From Nitrospirota bacterium (GTDB lineage Bacteria; Nitrospirota; Nitrospiria; Nitrospirales; Nitrospiraceae): 53,141 nt of DNA. Positions within the stretch are counted from its first letter, which is position 1, and each line of letters starts with the position of its first letter. Under the pieces are notes generated by a model. That model saw nothing but the letters and a program-made list of their open reading frames with translations. It did no database searches and was not told the origin of the DNA. Both the position numbers and the translations under genes were made by a program. Shown here piece by piece: positions 33,023 through 43,660 of this stretch. The DNA lies in contig JAUXQT010000073.1 in assembly GCA_030682135.1 (NCBI GenBank), positions 1 through 53,141 on the forward strand. The letters run 5' to 3'.

Positions 33023-33848
33023 GGGGCTCGATGCACTATTGCCATCGGTCAAGGCTGCACCGATGCCTGAATCGGCAGAGGTTCAACGCCTACGCGTCGA
33101 TGCCATTGTGCCGAATCGATATCAGCCGAGACAAACGTTTGCACCTCATGAACTGGCAGAACTCACTGAATCCTTGAAGCAAAATGGATTACTGCAACCG
33201 ATTTTGGTACGCCGCAAAGGCGACGGAATCTATGAACTCATCTCTGGTGAACGACGATGGCGCGCAACGAAAGACGCGGGGCTAGAAACAATTCAAGCCG
33301 TCATTCGTAACTGCGGAGACGAAGAGTCCATTGTCCTTGCACTCGTAGAGAATCTTCAGCGAGCAGATCTCAATCCTATGGAAATGGCAAGAGCCTATCA
33401 TCGGATGATGAACGAATTTGGACTGACTCAGGACATAATTGCCCAACAAGTTGGCTGCGAAAGATCCTCGATCGCAAATGTCGCACGCCTGACCAATCTT
33501 CCTTTAGACATTCAGCAGCTGATTGAAACCAATCAGCTCTCCATGGGTCATGCCAAAGTGATTCTTGGTCTTCCTGGCCAGAGCGAACAGCTTCGGATCG
33601 CCCAGCTCGTAGTCGCGGGAAGCCTCTCGGTGAGAGAGACTGAAAAACTCGTAGAATCATCACCGGTTGCGAAAAAACGAGCGACAAAAGACTTACGCCG
33701 AACACCATGGTCCGATGTTGAAGAGCGTTTGCAAAAACGATTTGGGACAAAAGTCACGATTCAAAAAGGAAGGCGTGGCGGAAAAATTGTCATTCACTAC
33801 TTCTCTCCCCCTGAGCTCGACGGGATTCTTGAAACACTTCTAAATTAG
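33000..33848 (+). CDS. parB: Chromosome partitioning protein ParB (Spo0J)
   Basis: The 282-residue protein starts with the conserved ALGRGLDALLP, which stimulates ParA. It continues with the CTP-binding/clamp domain (NRYQPRQTF, ISGERRWRATKDAG, VENLQRADLNPMEMARAY), the HTH region (LTQDIIAQQVGCERSSIANV) and a C-terminal dimerisation domain. It binds the two parS sites next to its own operon and slides as a clamp. Its start overlaps parA by 23 bases. Two bactofilin genes follow after 154 bases. Confidence 0.97.
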   Translation: MEKKALGRGLDALLPSVKAAPMPESAEVQRLRVDAIVPNRYQPRQTFAPHELAELTESLKQNGLLQPILVRRKGDGIYELISGERRWRATKDAGLETIQAVIRNCGDEESIVLALVENLQRADLNPMEMARAYHRMMNEFGLTQDIIAQQVGCERSSIANVARLTNLPLDIQQLIETNQLSMGHAKVILGLPGQSEQLRIAQLVVAGSLSVRETEKLVESSPVAKKRATKDLRRTPWSDVEERLQKRFGTKVTIQKGRRGGKIVIHYFSPPELDGILETLLN

Positions 33849-34002
33849 TTCACCCGCTTTTCTCACTCGTAAACTCGCGAGAGCATGGGGCATATTTATT
33901 GCTCATGCTCAATGCGTGACTGCACCATTCCTTCATATCTACTTACCATACTGCGTCATCAGTCACGACGAAGTAATATGATGAACTCGAGGAGGCGTAC
34001 TC

Positions 34003-34497
34003 ATGTGGGGTCAGGAGAAACAGACAGAGACGAGCGCGGCCGAACCAGAGCGTGAAGAGACTGGCGATATTACCAATACCCTCGTGGCCGAAAATACGGA
34101 GGGCATTATTGCCTTCGTCGGAAAAGGCGTCGAGTTCAAAGGCACCATTTCGTATAGCGGAACCGTCAGAATAGACGGATATCTCGATGGGGAAATTCAC
34201 ACAGAGGGCATACTCTTGGTCGGTGAGGATGCCGTCATCCAGGCAAAAATCACGGCTGGAACTGTCGTGTGCAAAGGGAAAATCACCGGAAATATTGTGG
34301 CGAAAGAACGTGTGAAACTTCGCGCCCCGGCGGTGGTGAGTGGCAGCGTAAAGACGCCTGTCCTGTCAATGGAAGACGGCGTGTTATTCAATGGTGATCT
34401 CGAGATGGCTCACACCGTGCGCGAGCTCCCACGGGAAGCCCCCTTGCGTCCGGTTGGAGTCATCCCGCAACCAGACATCAAACGCATCAACGGTTAG
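34003..34497 (+). CDS. Bactofilin (first of two)
   Basis: The 164-residue protein has a disordered N-terminus (MWGQEKQTETSAAEPEREE) and a central bactofilin (DUF583) beta-helix of about 100 residues: KGVEFKGTISYSGTVRIDGY, then HTEGILLVGEDAVIQAKI and GTVVCKGKITGNIVAKERVKL. A proline-rich tail follows. Bactofilins polymerise without nucleotide into cytoskeletal filaments, often at the membrane or poles. GAGGAGG sits about eight bases before the ATG. Its position right after parAB recalls Myxococcus, where bactofilins BacNOP scaffold the ParABS system. Confidence 0.93.
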   Translation: MWGQEKQTETSAAEPEREETGDITNTLVAENTEGIIAFVGKGVEFKGTISYSGTVRIDGYLDGEIHTEGILLVGEDAVIQAKITAGTVVCKGKITGNIVAKERVKLRAPAVVSGSVKTPVLSMEDGVLFNGDLEMAHTVRELPREAPLRPVGVIPQPDIKRING

Positions 34498-34580
34498 ATC
34501 ATCAATTAATACGTAAGTATATTATTCGCATATAAACGCGACGAGATGTGCGCGCACAGAAAGAGCCGGAGGAGACCAGA

Positions 34581-35009
34581 ATGTGGGCGATGAAAGAGCG
34601 GAATCAGCAGTCGGAGCCAGACAGCGAGAATTTCACACTCCTCGGTAAAGGAGTGGACTTTAAGGGGATCGTCAGTTTTGATGGCACCGTACGTGTAGAT
34701 GGACGCGTCGAAGGAGAAATCCATACAACTGGGACGTTAATCGTCGGAGAGCATGCCGTGATCAAGGGCATCATATCGGTCGGCGTGCTCATGAATAGTG
34801 GCAAGATCAATGGGGTCATCACCGCCACTGAGAAAATCGAGATTCTCAAGCCCGGCACGCTCATCGGTGATATTCGAACCCCCGTCATTGCGATTCAAGA
34901 AGGCTCCCATTTCCATGGCATGTGCGATATGGGCGCTCATCATTGGAATGAAGAGCGTGCCGTTTCTGTCAGAACGCCTCACAGTCCTGCCACAGCCAAT
35001 GCACATTAG
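34581..35009 (+). CDS. Bactofilin (second of two)
   Basis: The 142-residue protein (from ATG 34581, after GGAGGAG) resembles the preceding bactofilin: KGVDFKGIVSFDGTVRVDGR, GEIHTTGTLIVGEHAVIKGI and GVLMNSGKINGVITATEKIE. It has a short N-terminal tail (MWAMKERNQQSEPD) and a histidine-containing C-terminal tail. The pair probably arose by tandem duplication and may co-polymerise. An upstream GTG at 34548 would add 11 residues but includes the ribosome site, so I reject it. An AT-rich 83-base gap with -10-like TATAAA separates the two genes. Confidence 0.93.
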   Translation: MWAMKERNQQSEPDSENFTLLGKGVDFKGIVSFDGTVRVDGRVEGEIHTTGTLIVGEHAVIKGIISVGVLMNSGKINGVITATEKIEILKPGTLIGDIRTPVIAIQEGSHFHGMCDMGAHHWNEERAVSVRTPHSPATANAH

Positions 35010-35065
35010 ACACAGTTCCCTCCCTCTAGCCCTTTCGCTCTCGACTTCAGTACAATAGCCGCATT

Positions 35066-36148
35066 ATGACTCGCCCTACAGTTCTTCTCGGTATGAGCGG
35101 TGGAGTGGACAGCTCCGTGGCGGCAGCGCTTCTGGTTCGCCAGGGCTACGACGTCCATGGCGTCACACTACAAGTCTGGGAACATGAAGACGACACCGTC
35201 GCGGCTTCCAAGAAATGGGAAGAGCGAGGCTGCTGTAAAGTCGGCATTGCCCGGTACGTCGCTCAGACATTGAAAATTCCACATGAAGTCGTCGATACCA
35301 AGCAGGCCTTTCGCACTGGGGTAATCGACGACTTTCTGGCCGGCTATCTCGACGGTACCACCCCGAATCCCTGCGTCCGTTGTAATGAGCGAGTCAAACT
35401 ACGAGGACTTATCGATCTTGCCGACGCACGCGGGATCAACTATGTCGCCACAGGCCACTATGTCCGCATCGACGAGTCCGAAGGGTTACCAACACTTCAG
35501 CGAGCGGCCGACCTCAAAAAAGATCAAAGCTATTTCCTCTATCGACTCCGCCAATCATGGCTCTCACGTCTGCTCTTTCCCGTAGGAGCCATGCAAAAAT
35601 CTGAGGTCTGGCAGGAGGCAGAGGCCCTGGGCCTTCCCGCGGATGAATTGAAAGAAAGTCAAGAAATCTGCTTTGTCAGTCACGGCGATTATCGAACCTT
35701 CATCGAGAAGGAAGCTCCGACAGCCAAAACGTCAGGATCATTCGTCGATGAGGCAGGTCAATATTTAGGTGATCACGACGGGATCGCCTTCTATACGCCC
35801 GGCCAACGACGAGGCCTCGGGATCGCGACCGGCCGCAGACTCTATGTCCAGCAAGTACAGCCTGCCACGAATACGGTCGTCCTTGGGACCGAAGAGTCTT
35901 TGCGTCGCAGCCAATGTACTATCGGAGATTTGAACCTCTTCGATCCATCATTACTCACAGGCACCTCAGAGGTAGCGGTGAAGGTGCGGTATGCCACTCC
36001 TGCCGGAGCCGCAACCATCCAATCACTATCGGAAGGCACCCTTCAAATAGATTTTCATGAGCCCCAACGGGCATTGAGCCCGGGGCAATCTGCCGTGTTC
36101 TATCGAAACGATCGGGTCCTCGGCGGTGGAATCATCCAATCAGTCTAG
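35066..36148 (+). CDS. mnmA: tRNA-specific 2-thiouridylase MnmA
   Basis: The 360-residue protein has the PP-loop GMSGGVDSSVAAALL, the first catalytic Cys region in TPNPCVRCNERVKL, the second in SQEICFVSHGDY, and the C-terminal beta-barrel (TPGQRRGLGIATGRRLYV). It thiolates U34 of tRNA-Glu, -Lys and -Gln, the same position modified by MnmE/MnmG encoded nearby. A -10-like TACAAT (35051-35056) lies 9 bases before the ATG and there is no ribosome site, so the message may be near-leaderless. atpH follows after 125 bases. Confidence 0.96.
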   Translation: MTRPTVLLGMSGGVDSSVAAALLVRQGYDVHGVTLQVWEHEDDTVAASKKWEERGCCKVGIARYVAQTLKIPHEVVDTKQAFRTGVIDDFLAGYLDGTTPNPCVRCNERVKLRGLIDLADARGINYVATGHYVRIDESEGLPTLQRAADLKKDQSYFLYRLRQSWLSRLLFPVGAMQKSEVWQEAEALGLPADELKESQEICFVSHGDYRTFIEKEAPTAKTSGSFVDEAGQYLGDHDGIAFYTPGQRRGLGIATGRRLYVQQVQPATNTVVLGTEESLRRSQCTIGDLNLFDPSLLTGTSEVAVKVRYATPAGAATIQSLSEGTLQIDFHEPQRALSPGQSAVFYRNDRVLGGGIIQSV

Positions 36149-36273
36149 TCTCATCACCAAATACGCTCGTATTGACAGCCCTCATCCGCCAATGCTAACT
36201 TGGCGCGCCTCTTTTCGTGCAGACGCACGAAGGCTTTCCTTTTGTCAAAAAGAAGAACGAACGGATCAGCATA

Positions 36274-36813
36274 GTGATCAAGACAGCAGTTGCCCGACGT
36301 TATGCACAGGCACTCTTCGAGCTCCTCGACGCATCCACCATTGAGTCCACCCGCGCAGCTTTAACGGGGTTAGGTGAGGCGATCAAAGAATCCGTCTCGT
36401 TGCGCCATGTCGTAGCCTCGCCGACATTTGGCGCAGAAGAAAAAATCGCGGTCCTCGCGGAGCTTGGCTCACGTCTCGGATGCCCTCCCGTCGGAAAAAC
36501 ATTTCTTGCGCAGCTCGTGAAAAAGAATCGTGTCGGCTTTATTCCGGAAATCGCCGAGGCTTTTGCGAAACTTGCCGATGCGTCAAAAGGCACCCAACAA
36601 ATTACCGTGTCCTCGGCGGCGGCTCTGCCCCCAGCCGAACAAGATCGAATCAGCACTCGCCTGCGCGAGATGCTCAAACGTCAGGTTGACGTGACCTTTC
36701 ACACGGATGCCCGCCATCTCGCCGGCGTTCAGATTCAACTCGGCAGCACGGTGGTCGATAGCACCGTCCGTGGGCGGTTACAAGCGATGCAGAGTTTGTT
36801 GACTAAGGAGTAG
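36274..36813 (+). CDS. atpH: ATP synthase delta subunit
   Basis: The 179-residue protein (from GTG 36274) has the OSCP/delta opening [19 protein letters not shown] and the C-terminal region ending [20 protein letters not shown], which is typical. It links F1 to the peripheral stalk. The frame is open 19 codons further upstream to 36217, but that extension is not family-like. It heads a complete F1 operon in the usual order (delta-alpha-gamma-beta-epsilon), with atpA two bases after its stop. The F0 genes atpB, atpE and atpF, normally just upstream, are absent here. Confidence 0.94.
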   Translation: MIKTAVARRYAQALFELLDASTIESTRAALTGLGEAIKESVSLRHVVASPTFGAEEKIAVLAELGSRLGCPPVGKTFLAQLVKKNRVGFIPEIAEAFAKLADASKGTQQITVSSAAALPPAEQDRISTRLREMLKRQVDVTFHTDARHLAGVQIQLGSTVVDSTVRGRLQAMQSLLTKE

Positions 36814-36815
36814 CC

Positions 36816-38333
36816 ATGCAGATCAAGGCAGATGAAATCAGTTCGATCATCAAAGAAAAAATCAAGGGCTTCGACAAGCAGGTCGACGTCAAAGAGACCG
36901 GCTCAGTCATCCAGGTCGGAGACGGAATCGCCAAGGTCTACGGTCTCGACGGTGCCATGGCCGGAGAAATGCTTGAATTCCCAGGCGGCCTCTACGGCAT
37001 TGCGCTCAACCTTGAAGAGGATAACGTCGGCGCCGTGCTAATGGGCGATGATGTCGGCGTGAAGGAAGGGGATCCAGTCAAACGGACCGGACGAATTGCT
37101 GAAGTTCCAGTCGGTGAAGCCCTGATCGGTCGTGTGGTCAACGCAATTGGCCAGCCCATCGACGGAAAAGGTCCGATCAACTCGACGCTGTCGTCCCGCA
37201 TCGAAGTGGTGGCTCCCGGCGTGAATACACGTCAGTCAGTGCGCGAGCCCTTGCAGACAGGCATCAAGGCCATCGACGCGATGATCCCCATCGGTCGTGG
37301 GCAGCGTGAACTGATCATCGGCGACCGGCAAACAGGCAAAACCGCCATTGCCGTCGATACGATCATCAATCAAAAAGGCCTCAACGTATTCTGCATCTAT
37401 GTCGCCATCGGGCAGAAGCGTTCCACCGTGGCACGCGTCGTTAAGACGCTCGAAGAGAACCACGCCATGGAATACACCATCGTCGTGGCAGCCACCGCGA
37501 GCGACGCAGCACCGATGCAGTACCTGGCGCCGTTCTCGGGAGCAGCCATCGGCGAATATTTCCGAGATAACGGCAAACATGCATTAATCGTCTACGACGA
37601 CCTCTCTAAACATGCTGTGGCCTATCGTCAATTGTCCCTGTTGCTCCGTCGGCCACCGGGCCGCGAAGCCTATCCTGGCGACGTGTTCTACCTCCACTCC
37701 AGACTCTTGGAGCGTGCAGCCAAACTCAGTGATAAACTCGGAGGGGGAAGCCTCACGGCCTTGCCCATTATTGAGACACAAGCCGGTGACGTGTCCGCCT
37801 ACATTCCAACCAACGTCATCTCGATCACCGATGGCCAGATCTATCTCGGAAGCGATCTGTTCTACTCCGGTATCCGTCCCGCAATTAACGTCGGTCTGTC
37901 CGTGTCCCGCGTCGGAGGTTCGGCCCAGATCAAGACCATGAAGCAAGTGGCCGGTACCCTTCGACTCGATTTGGCCCAGTACCGTGAAATGGCCGCCTTC
38001 TCTCAGTTCGGCAGCGAACTCGATAAAGCGACCCAGATGCAGCTCGCGCGCGGTGTGCGCATGGTCGAATTGCTGAAGCAGGGTCAATACAAGCCCATGC
38101 CAGTCGCCGACCAGGTACTCTCCATCTACGCCGGCGTCAACGGTTATTTGGACGATGTCGCGGTCGACAAGGTTCAGCAGTTCGAAGCTGACCTCCTGCA
38201 CTATGTGCAGCAGAATCATGCGGAGCTGAAAAAAGAAATCGCGAGCATCGGAAAAATCGATGACAAAGTCGGCGCCAGACTGAAAGAGATCATCTCGACC
38301 TTTAAACAGAAGATGGGATACGGCGCTAAGTAG
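36816..38333 (+). CDS. atpA: ATP synthase alpha subunit
   Basis: The 505-residue protein is a full-length F1 alpha subunit. It has the P-loop GDRQTGKT, the arginine-finger region with the signature [17 protein letters not shown], and the DELSEIL-like C-terminal helical domain in normal form. It provides non-catalytic nucleotide sites and the arginine finger for the beta subunits. It follows atpH after two bases and precedes atpG by 30. Confidence 0.98.
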   Translation: MQIKADEISSIIKEKIKGFDKQVDVKETGSVIQVGDGIAKVYGLDGAMAGEMLEFPGGLYGIALNLEEDNVGAVLMGDDVGVKEGDPVKRTGRIAEVPVGEALIGRVVNAIGQPIDGKGPINSTLSSRIEVVAPGVNTRQSVREPLQTGIKAIDAMIPIGRGQRELIIGDRQTGKTAIAVDTIINQKGLNVFCIYVAIGQKRSTVARVVKTLEENHAMEYTIVVAATASDAAPMQYLAPFSGAAIGEYFRDNGKHALIVYDDLSKHAVAYRQLSLLLRRPPGREAYPGDVFYLHSRLLERAAKLSDKLGGGSLTALPIIETQAGDVSAYIPTNVISITDGQIYLGSDLFYSGIRPAINVGLSVSRVGGSAQIKTMKQVAGTLRLDLAQYREMAAFSQFGSELDKATQMQLARGVRMVELLKQGQYKPMPVADQVLSIYAGVNGYLDDVAVDKVQQFEADLLHYVQQNHAELKKEIASIGKIDDKVGARLKEIISTFKQKMGYGAK

Positions 38334-38363
38334 CTGCTGGCAGATAGAGAAGAGATCTAGACC

Positions 38364-39242
38364 ATGCCGAGTTTACAGAGTCTGCGCCGTAAGATTGCGG
38401 CGTTTAAGAATACGCAAAAGATTACCAAGGCCATGAAGATGGTGGCCGCGGCGAAGCTGAAACGTTCGCAGGATCGCATCCTGGCGGCGCGTCCCTATGC
38501 GCTGAAGATGAGGGCTGTGGTCAGCAACTTGAGCCAGCGCGTCAATCGATCCTCCCATCCCCTGCTGCAAAAACGTGAAGGTAAGAAGGTTGAAGTACTG
38601 GTCATCACGAGTGACCGCGGATTGTGCGGCGGTTTCAACGGTAATATTGCGAGAAAGACTTCCGAGTTCGTACGGGAATGTGAAGCCCGCGGCCTGCAAG
38701 TGAGCTTGAGCATTGTCGGACGCAAGGGCCGCGACTATTTCCGGCGTCGTACCTGGCCCATCCGGCAGGAATGGACCGGCATCTTCGACAAGCTCACCTT
38801 CGAGCATGCCATCGACATTGGCGGCGACCTCACCGACCACTTCGTCAAGGGCACGTTCGACGAACTCTACATCGTCTACAACGAATTTAAATCTGCTATT
38901 CAACAACGCGTGATCGTGGAAAAGTTATTCCCGGTCGATACCGCAGCCGAATTTGGGACAGCACAAGCGGAAGGCACGACCGGCGGCAGCTATTTTTACG
39001 AGCCCGATGAGGCCGAACTGTTGAACGTCTTTATTCCGAAACATTTTCAGATACAAACGTTTCGTATCCTCTTGGAATCTGCCGCGGCGGAGCATGGCGC
39101 CCGTATGGCGGCGATGGACGGTGCGACTCGGAACGCAGGCCAGTTGATCAAAAAAGTGACCTTGCATTACAACAAGACCCGTCAGACCGCCATTACCAAA
39201 GAATTGATGGATATCGTCGGCGGTGCCGAAGCGCTGAAATAG
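38364..39242 (+). CDS. atpG: ATP synthase gamma subunit
   Basis: The 292-residue protein forms the rotating central stalk. The N-terminal helix (SLQSLRRKIAAFKNTQKITK) and C-terminal helix (ARMAAMDGATRNAGQLIKKV, then LHYNKTRQTAITKELMDIVG) form the conserved coiled coil, and VITSDRGLCGGFNGNI is the family signature between them. Length and motifs are ordinary. A long open frame on the opposite strand is only its shadow. Confidence 0.97.
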   Translation: MPSLQSLRRKIAAFKNTQKITKAMKMVAAAKLKRSQDRILAARPYALKMRAVVSNLSQRVNRSSHPLLQKREGKKVEVLVITSDRGLCGGFNGNIARKTSEFVRECEARGLQVSLSIVGRKGRDYFRRRTWPIRQEWTGIFDKLTFEHAIDIGGDLTDHFVKGTFDELYIVYNEFKSAIQQRVIVEKLFPVDTAAEFGTAQAEGTTGGSYFYEPDEAELLNVFIPKHFQIQTFRILLESAAAEHGARMAAMDGATRNAGQLIKKVTLHYNKTRQTAITKELMDIVGGAEALK

Positions 39243-39266
39243 TCCGCCACGTTGAAGAAGGAGTGA

Positions 39267-40712
<1,446 letters not shown>

Positions 40713-40804
40713 GCGCAGGCGAATCGAGCGCCCTCGTTGGACGCGCGCAGTAGAGGACGCATCGATCCTCCCGCTTTTTGAGTGGAAGTAAGGGAATAGG
40801 GAAC

Positions 40805-41224
40805 ATGGCAGGGAAGATACTATTAGAAGTGGTAACACCGGAGAAGTTGCTCTTGAGCCAGCAGGTGGATGAGGTTATCGCACCGGGTTCAGAGGGCGAA
40901 TTCGGCGTATTGCCGGGCCATTGCCATTTTCTTTCGACCTTACGCATCGGTGAGCTTCGTTATCGAGTCGGGGACCAGACCACACATATGGCGATTCTTT
41001 GGGGTTACGCAGAAGTCACACCGACCAAAGTCACCATCATGGCCGAAATCGCCGAGAAGGCAGAAGACATTGACGTCGAGCGGGCTCAGGCGGCATTCGT
41101 GAAGGCCGAACAACGGCTCAAGGCCGGCGGGCTGCCATCGGAAGTAAAAGAAGCAGAAATCAGTCTCGAAAAAGCCCGACTCCGTAAAAAGATCGCCGAC
41201 CGTGCCCGCAAGGCTCACGTTTAA
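40805..41224 (+). CDS. atpC: ATP synthase epsilon subunit
   Basis: The 139-residue protein (ATG 40805 after AGGGAA) has the N-terminal beta-sandwich opening KILLEVVTPEKLLLSQQVDE and GSEGEFGVLPGHCHFLSTL, then a two-helix C-terminal domain (about 85-135) that can act as an inhibitory arm. It completes the F1 operon, 92 bases after atpD. An upstream in-frame start at 40778 would add nine unconserved residues. Confidence 0.96.
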   Translation: MAGKILLEVVTPEKLLLSQQVDEVIAPGSEGEFGVLPGHCHFLSTLRIGELRYRVGDQTTHMAILWGYAEVTPTKVTIMAEIAEKAEDIDVERAQAAFVKAEQRLKAGGLPSEVKEAEISLEKARLRKKIADRARKAHV

Positions 41225-41360
41225 GTCACCGCTCCACATCGTTCAGACTCGCTCCTTTCCCACGCCTCTTGGAGCAACCAGTCAGTACGCCTCCAGATTG
41301 CAATTTCGCCTCGCGCTACAGTAGCGTGGCCTGAACCTACTGGTGAGGTCGATTCGTCCA

Positions 41361-42326
41361 ATGGTGACAGAATTTGTCGTAACGGCCGGTGAGCAACCCA
41401 AACGATTGGATGTCTTCCTGGTCAATCGTGAGCCGAATTTATCGCGATCGGCCCTGCAGCGATTAATCGGCCAAGGGCGGGTGCGGATCAACGGCCAGGT
41501 CGTCAAACCAAGCCAGAAGATCAAGCCGGGCGACAACATCGCATTCGACATTCCAAAAGCAGAGCCTCTGGAACTCAAAGGTGAGGCAATCCCTCTGGAA
41601 ATCCTCTACGAGGACGATGTCCTATTACTCCTGAATAAGCCTTCCGGACTCGTCGTCCATCCGGCGCCTGGACATTGGGCAGGTACATTGGTGAATGCCC
41701 TCCTCCACCACTTTCAAACCTCCGGCGGTACGGTCTCGACAATCGGTGGGAAAGAGAGGCCCGGTCTGGTCCATCGCCTGGACAAAGATACCTCTGGGGT
41801 AATGGTCATCGCCAAGACAGACATGGCTCATCGCGCCCTTTCCGCTCAATTCAAACTACATACGATCACACGGGTGTATGAAGCACTGATCACAGGCATA
41901 CCGAAAAAAGGACATGGGTTGATCGAATTGGCCATCGGTCGGGATAAGAAGGAGCGGAAAAAATTCTCCGCCCACACGGCGAGACCCAAAGAGTCCGTGA
42001 CGGAATACAAGGTGGACCACAGATTCGGCAAACTGGCCGCCCATGTACTCTTGTACCCGCGCACAGGCAGGACCCACCAACTGCGTGTTCATCTTACCTC
42101 TCTAGGCCATCCGATACTGGGAGATCAGACCTATGGGGGGAAGAAAGTCTGTGAGGTCGAAGGCGTTGAAATCCCCCGAGTGATGTTGCATGCAAGAACC
42201 CTGGGATTCCGGCATCCCTCTACAGGAGAATTCCACGAATACACAATGCCTTTTCCCACCGATATGGAGCAAGTGGTGCAGGCACTCGATGCCCTCACGC
42301 CTCCTCCGGGCGCCAAGAAATCTTGA
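41361..42326 (+). CDS. RluD-family 23S rRNA pseudouridine synthase
   Basis: The 321-residue protein has an N-terminal S4 RNA-binding domain (KRLDVFLVNREPNLSRSALQ, RINGQVVKPSQKIKPGD) and an RluA/RluD-type catalytic domain. The motif VHRLDKDTSGVMVIAK contains the catalytic Asp, with YPRTGRTHQLRVHLTSLGHP downstream. Such enzymes make pseudouridines in helix 69 of 23S rRNA; the exact target is inferred from family. I use ATG 41361; a GTG at 41343 would add six residues. No strong ribosome site precedes either. Confidence 0.92.
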   Translation: MVTEFVVTAGEQPKRLDVFLVNREPNLSRSALQRLIGQGRVRINGQVVKPSQKIKPGDNIAFDIPKAEPLELKGEAIPLEILYEDDVLLLLNKPSGLVVHPAPGHWAGTLVNALLHHFQTSGGTVSTIGGKERPGLVHRLDKDTSGVMVIAKTDMAHRALSAQFKLHTITRVYEALITGIPKKGHGLIELAIGRDKKERKKFSAHTARPKESVTEYKVDHRFGKLAAHVLLYPRTGRTHQLRVHLTSLGHPILGDQTYGGKKVCEVEGVEIPRVMLHARTLGFRHPSTGEFHEYTMPFPTDMEQVVQALDALTPPPGAKKS

Positions 42327-42374
42327 CAGGCCTCTCAACTTGGCGTAATCAATGCCCCCGCGAAGGATGATGTC

Positions 42375-42797
42375 ATGCAAACAGCCGATGTGCTCGACGC
42401 AATAGGTGGACTGGTGGCTCAGTTGAAAGTCTATGCCGCCAAGCTGCCACCGATTGTCCATTTGTCGGCCGTGCCGACCGGTGTCAAACCAAAGTTTGAG
42501 GCCATTGAGGAATATGAAGAGATCGTCTCTCGCTTCCGTAACCAGAGCTCTGGAACTGCCTATAAAGGCTTGAACGATTTATTCGTAGAATCGCTGGAGG
42601 CCTTCGAAGTCGGCCGATTACTCGGCTCCGTCCAACCGCTCTTGACGGTGCTCGACCATCTCGAGCGGATGCAACGAGATAAAGAAATCGAGATTGGACG
42701 GATCGATGAAAAGCGAACCGGCGAATATCGCGCGGTGCTGAACAAGATTCTTCCTGGCAACAAGCCTGAATTAGACGGCGCAGGGCGAGGAATGTGA
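42375..42797 (+). CDS. Helical protein of unknown function (140 residues)
   Basis: I do not recognise the family. The sequence is predicted mostly helical, with an N-terminal DAIGGLVAQLKVYAAKLPPI, a middle GTAYKGLNDLFVESLEAFEV and a charged amphipathic segment LLTVLDHLERMQRDKEIEIG near the end. There is no signal peptide, membrane segment or Cys motif, so it is likely a small cytoplasmic protein. It lies 48 bases after the pseudouridine synthase on the same strand and could share its transcript. Codon use is like that of the neighbours. Confidence 0.72.
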   Translation: MQTADVLDAIGGLVAQLKVYAAKLPPIVHLSAVPTGVKPKFEAIEEYEEIVSRFRNQSSGTAYKGLNDLFVESLEAFEVGRLLGSVQPLLTVLDHLERMQRDKEIEIGRIDEKRTGEYRAVLNKILPGNKPELDGAGRGM

Positions 42798-42799
42798 TA

Positions 42800-42875
42800 A
42801 GAGTCCTGAGATGTACGTGCTGAGTCCTGAGTTTATCCGAAACTCAAAACTCTATGCTCAGGGCTCGCAAAGCGA
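42800..42875. repeat. Short direct repeats and hairpin after the helical gene
   Basis: The decamer GAGTCCTGAG occurs at 42801-42810 and 42822-42831. A small hairpin GAGTTT/AAACTC (42829-42845) and a distal CTCAG add weak secondary structure. There is no T run. It is simple, low-complexity spacer between convergent genes. Confidence 0.35.
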
Positions 42876-43055
42876 TCAATGGCCCATTTTGGGGCCAGCC
42901 GCATTGGCACCCTGCGAAACGAGGGAGAAGCGAACGCTCGACCCGCAGTGTGGACATTTGGCACGAACAGTTGCCTCATCGAGGAGTTCATATTGATCTT
43001 CTGTCAGCCACATCAGTTGAGCGCACTTGGGGCAGCTACGGACTTGCGTTGTCAT
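42876..43055 (-). CDS. Small zinc-ribbon protein (59 residues)
   Basis: The peptide MTTQVRSCPKCAQLMWLTED continues to KCPHCGSSVRF. The two CxxC pairs (Cys8/Cys11 and Cys34/Cys37), 22 residues apart, form a typical zinc ribbon. GAGGAAC lies before the ATG at 43055. It is divergent from the GNAT gene (62-base gap) and convergent with the helical gene. Such tiny ribbons may bind nucleic acid or a partner protein; function is unknown. Confidence 0.78.
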   Translation of the reverse strand: MTTQVRSCPKCAQLMWLTEDQYELLDEATVRAKCPHCGSSVRFSLVSQGANAAGPKMGH

Positions 43056-43117
43056 GATGTTCCTCGTACACTCCGCGTGATTTTTAAAGCTCTCTCTGGG
43101 AGATAATCTAGTACAAG

Positions 43118-43549
43118 ATGCCCCCAACCCTCAAGCCCGCCATCACCTTCGCCGAGAAGAAAGACCTCGACCCCGCCAAGCTCGTCCGCCTCTACCAGCA
43201 AGCACCCTGGGCTAAAGGACGGACTCTTGCAGACGTGCGTGAGATGTTGCGCCACACCGATGTCGCGGTGACAGCCTGGGAAGGTGAGGTCCTGATCGGA
43301 TTCGGGAGGGTTTTAACAGATTATGTCTACCGGGCAACTATTTGGGACGTGATCGTCGATAAGGCCTATCAAGGACAGAGCATCGGAACCGAGGTCGTCA
43401 AGCGCATTTTGAACCATCCCCGCCTGAAGAAGGTGGAGCTCTTCTGGCTCTGCACCCGTATGCCAGGCTTTTACGAAAAGCTTGGGTTTAGCTCAAAAGA
43501 ACAGACCGGCATGGTCTGGAGCCGGTCAAAACAAGACAAAGCTGACTAG
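43118..43549 (+). CDS. GNAT family N-acetyltransferase
   Basis: The 143-residue protein fits the GNAT fold: a beta strand VAVTAWEGEVLIGFGRVLTD, then the acetyl-CoA pyrophosphate loop AYQGQSIGTEVVKRIL (Q-x-x-S-I-G form), and a late FYEKLGFSSKEQTGM strand that often closes the domain. The substrate is unknown. It starts with ATG 43118 and stands alone, divergent from the zinc-ribbon gene. Confidence 0.88.
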   Translation: MPPTLKPAITFAEKKDLDPAKLVRLYQQAPWAKGRTLADVREMLRHTDVAVTAWEGEVLIGFGRVLTDYVYRATIWDVIVDKAYQGQSIGTEVVKRILNHPRLKKVELFWLCTRMPGFYEKLGFSSKEQTGMVWSRSKQDKAD

Positions 43550-43660
43550 CGCATGTCTTGCCAATCAAGGTCTTCTGTCTCTCTCCTTCAACAGCGGTGA
43601 CGTGGAATCCCCTGAGTCTGGAGATCCCACGTCTCGTCATCTGCCAGAAATACGCGCTCG

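Noticed and set aside
42958-42975. TTGGCACG...TTGC as a sigma54 promoter
   Set aside because: The GG to GC distance is 11 bases, and the site lies within the small zinc-ribbon gene on the other strand.
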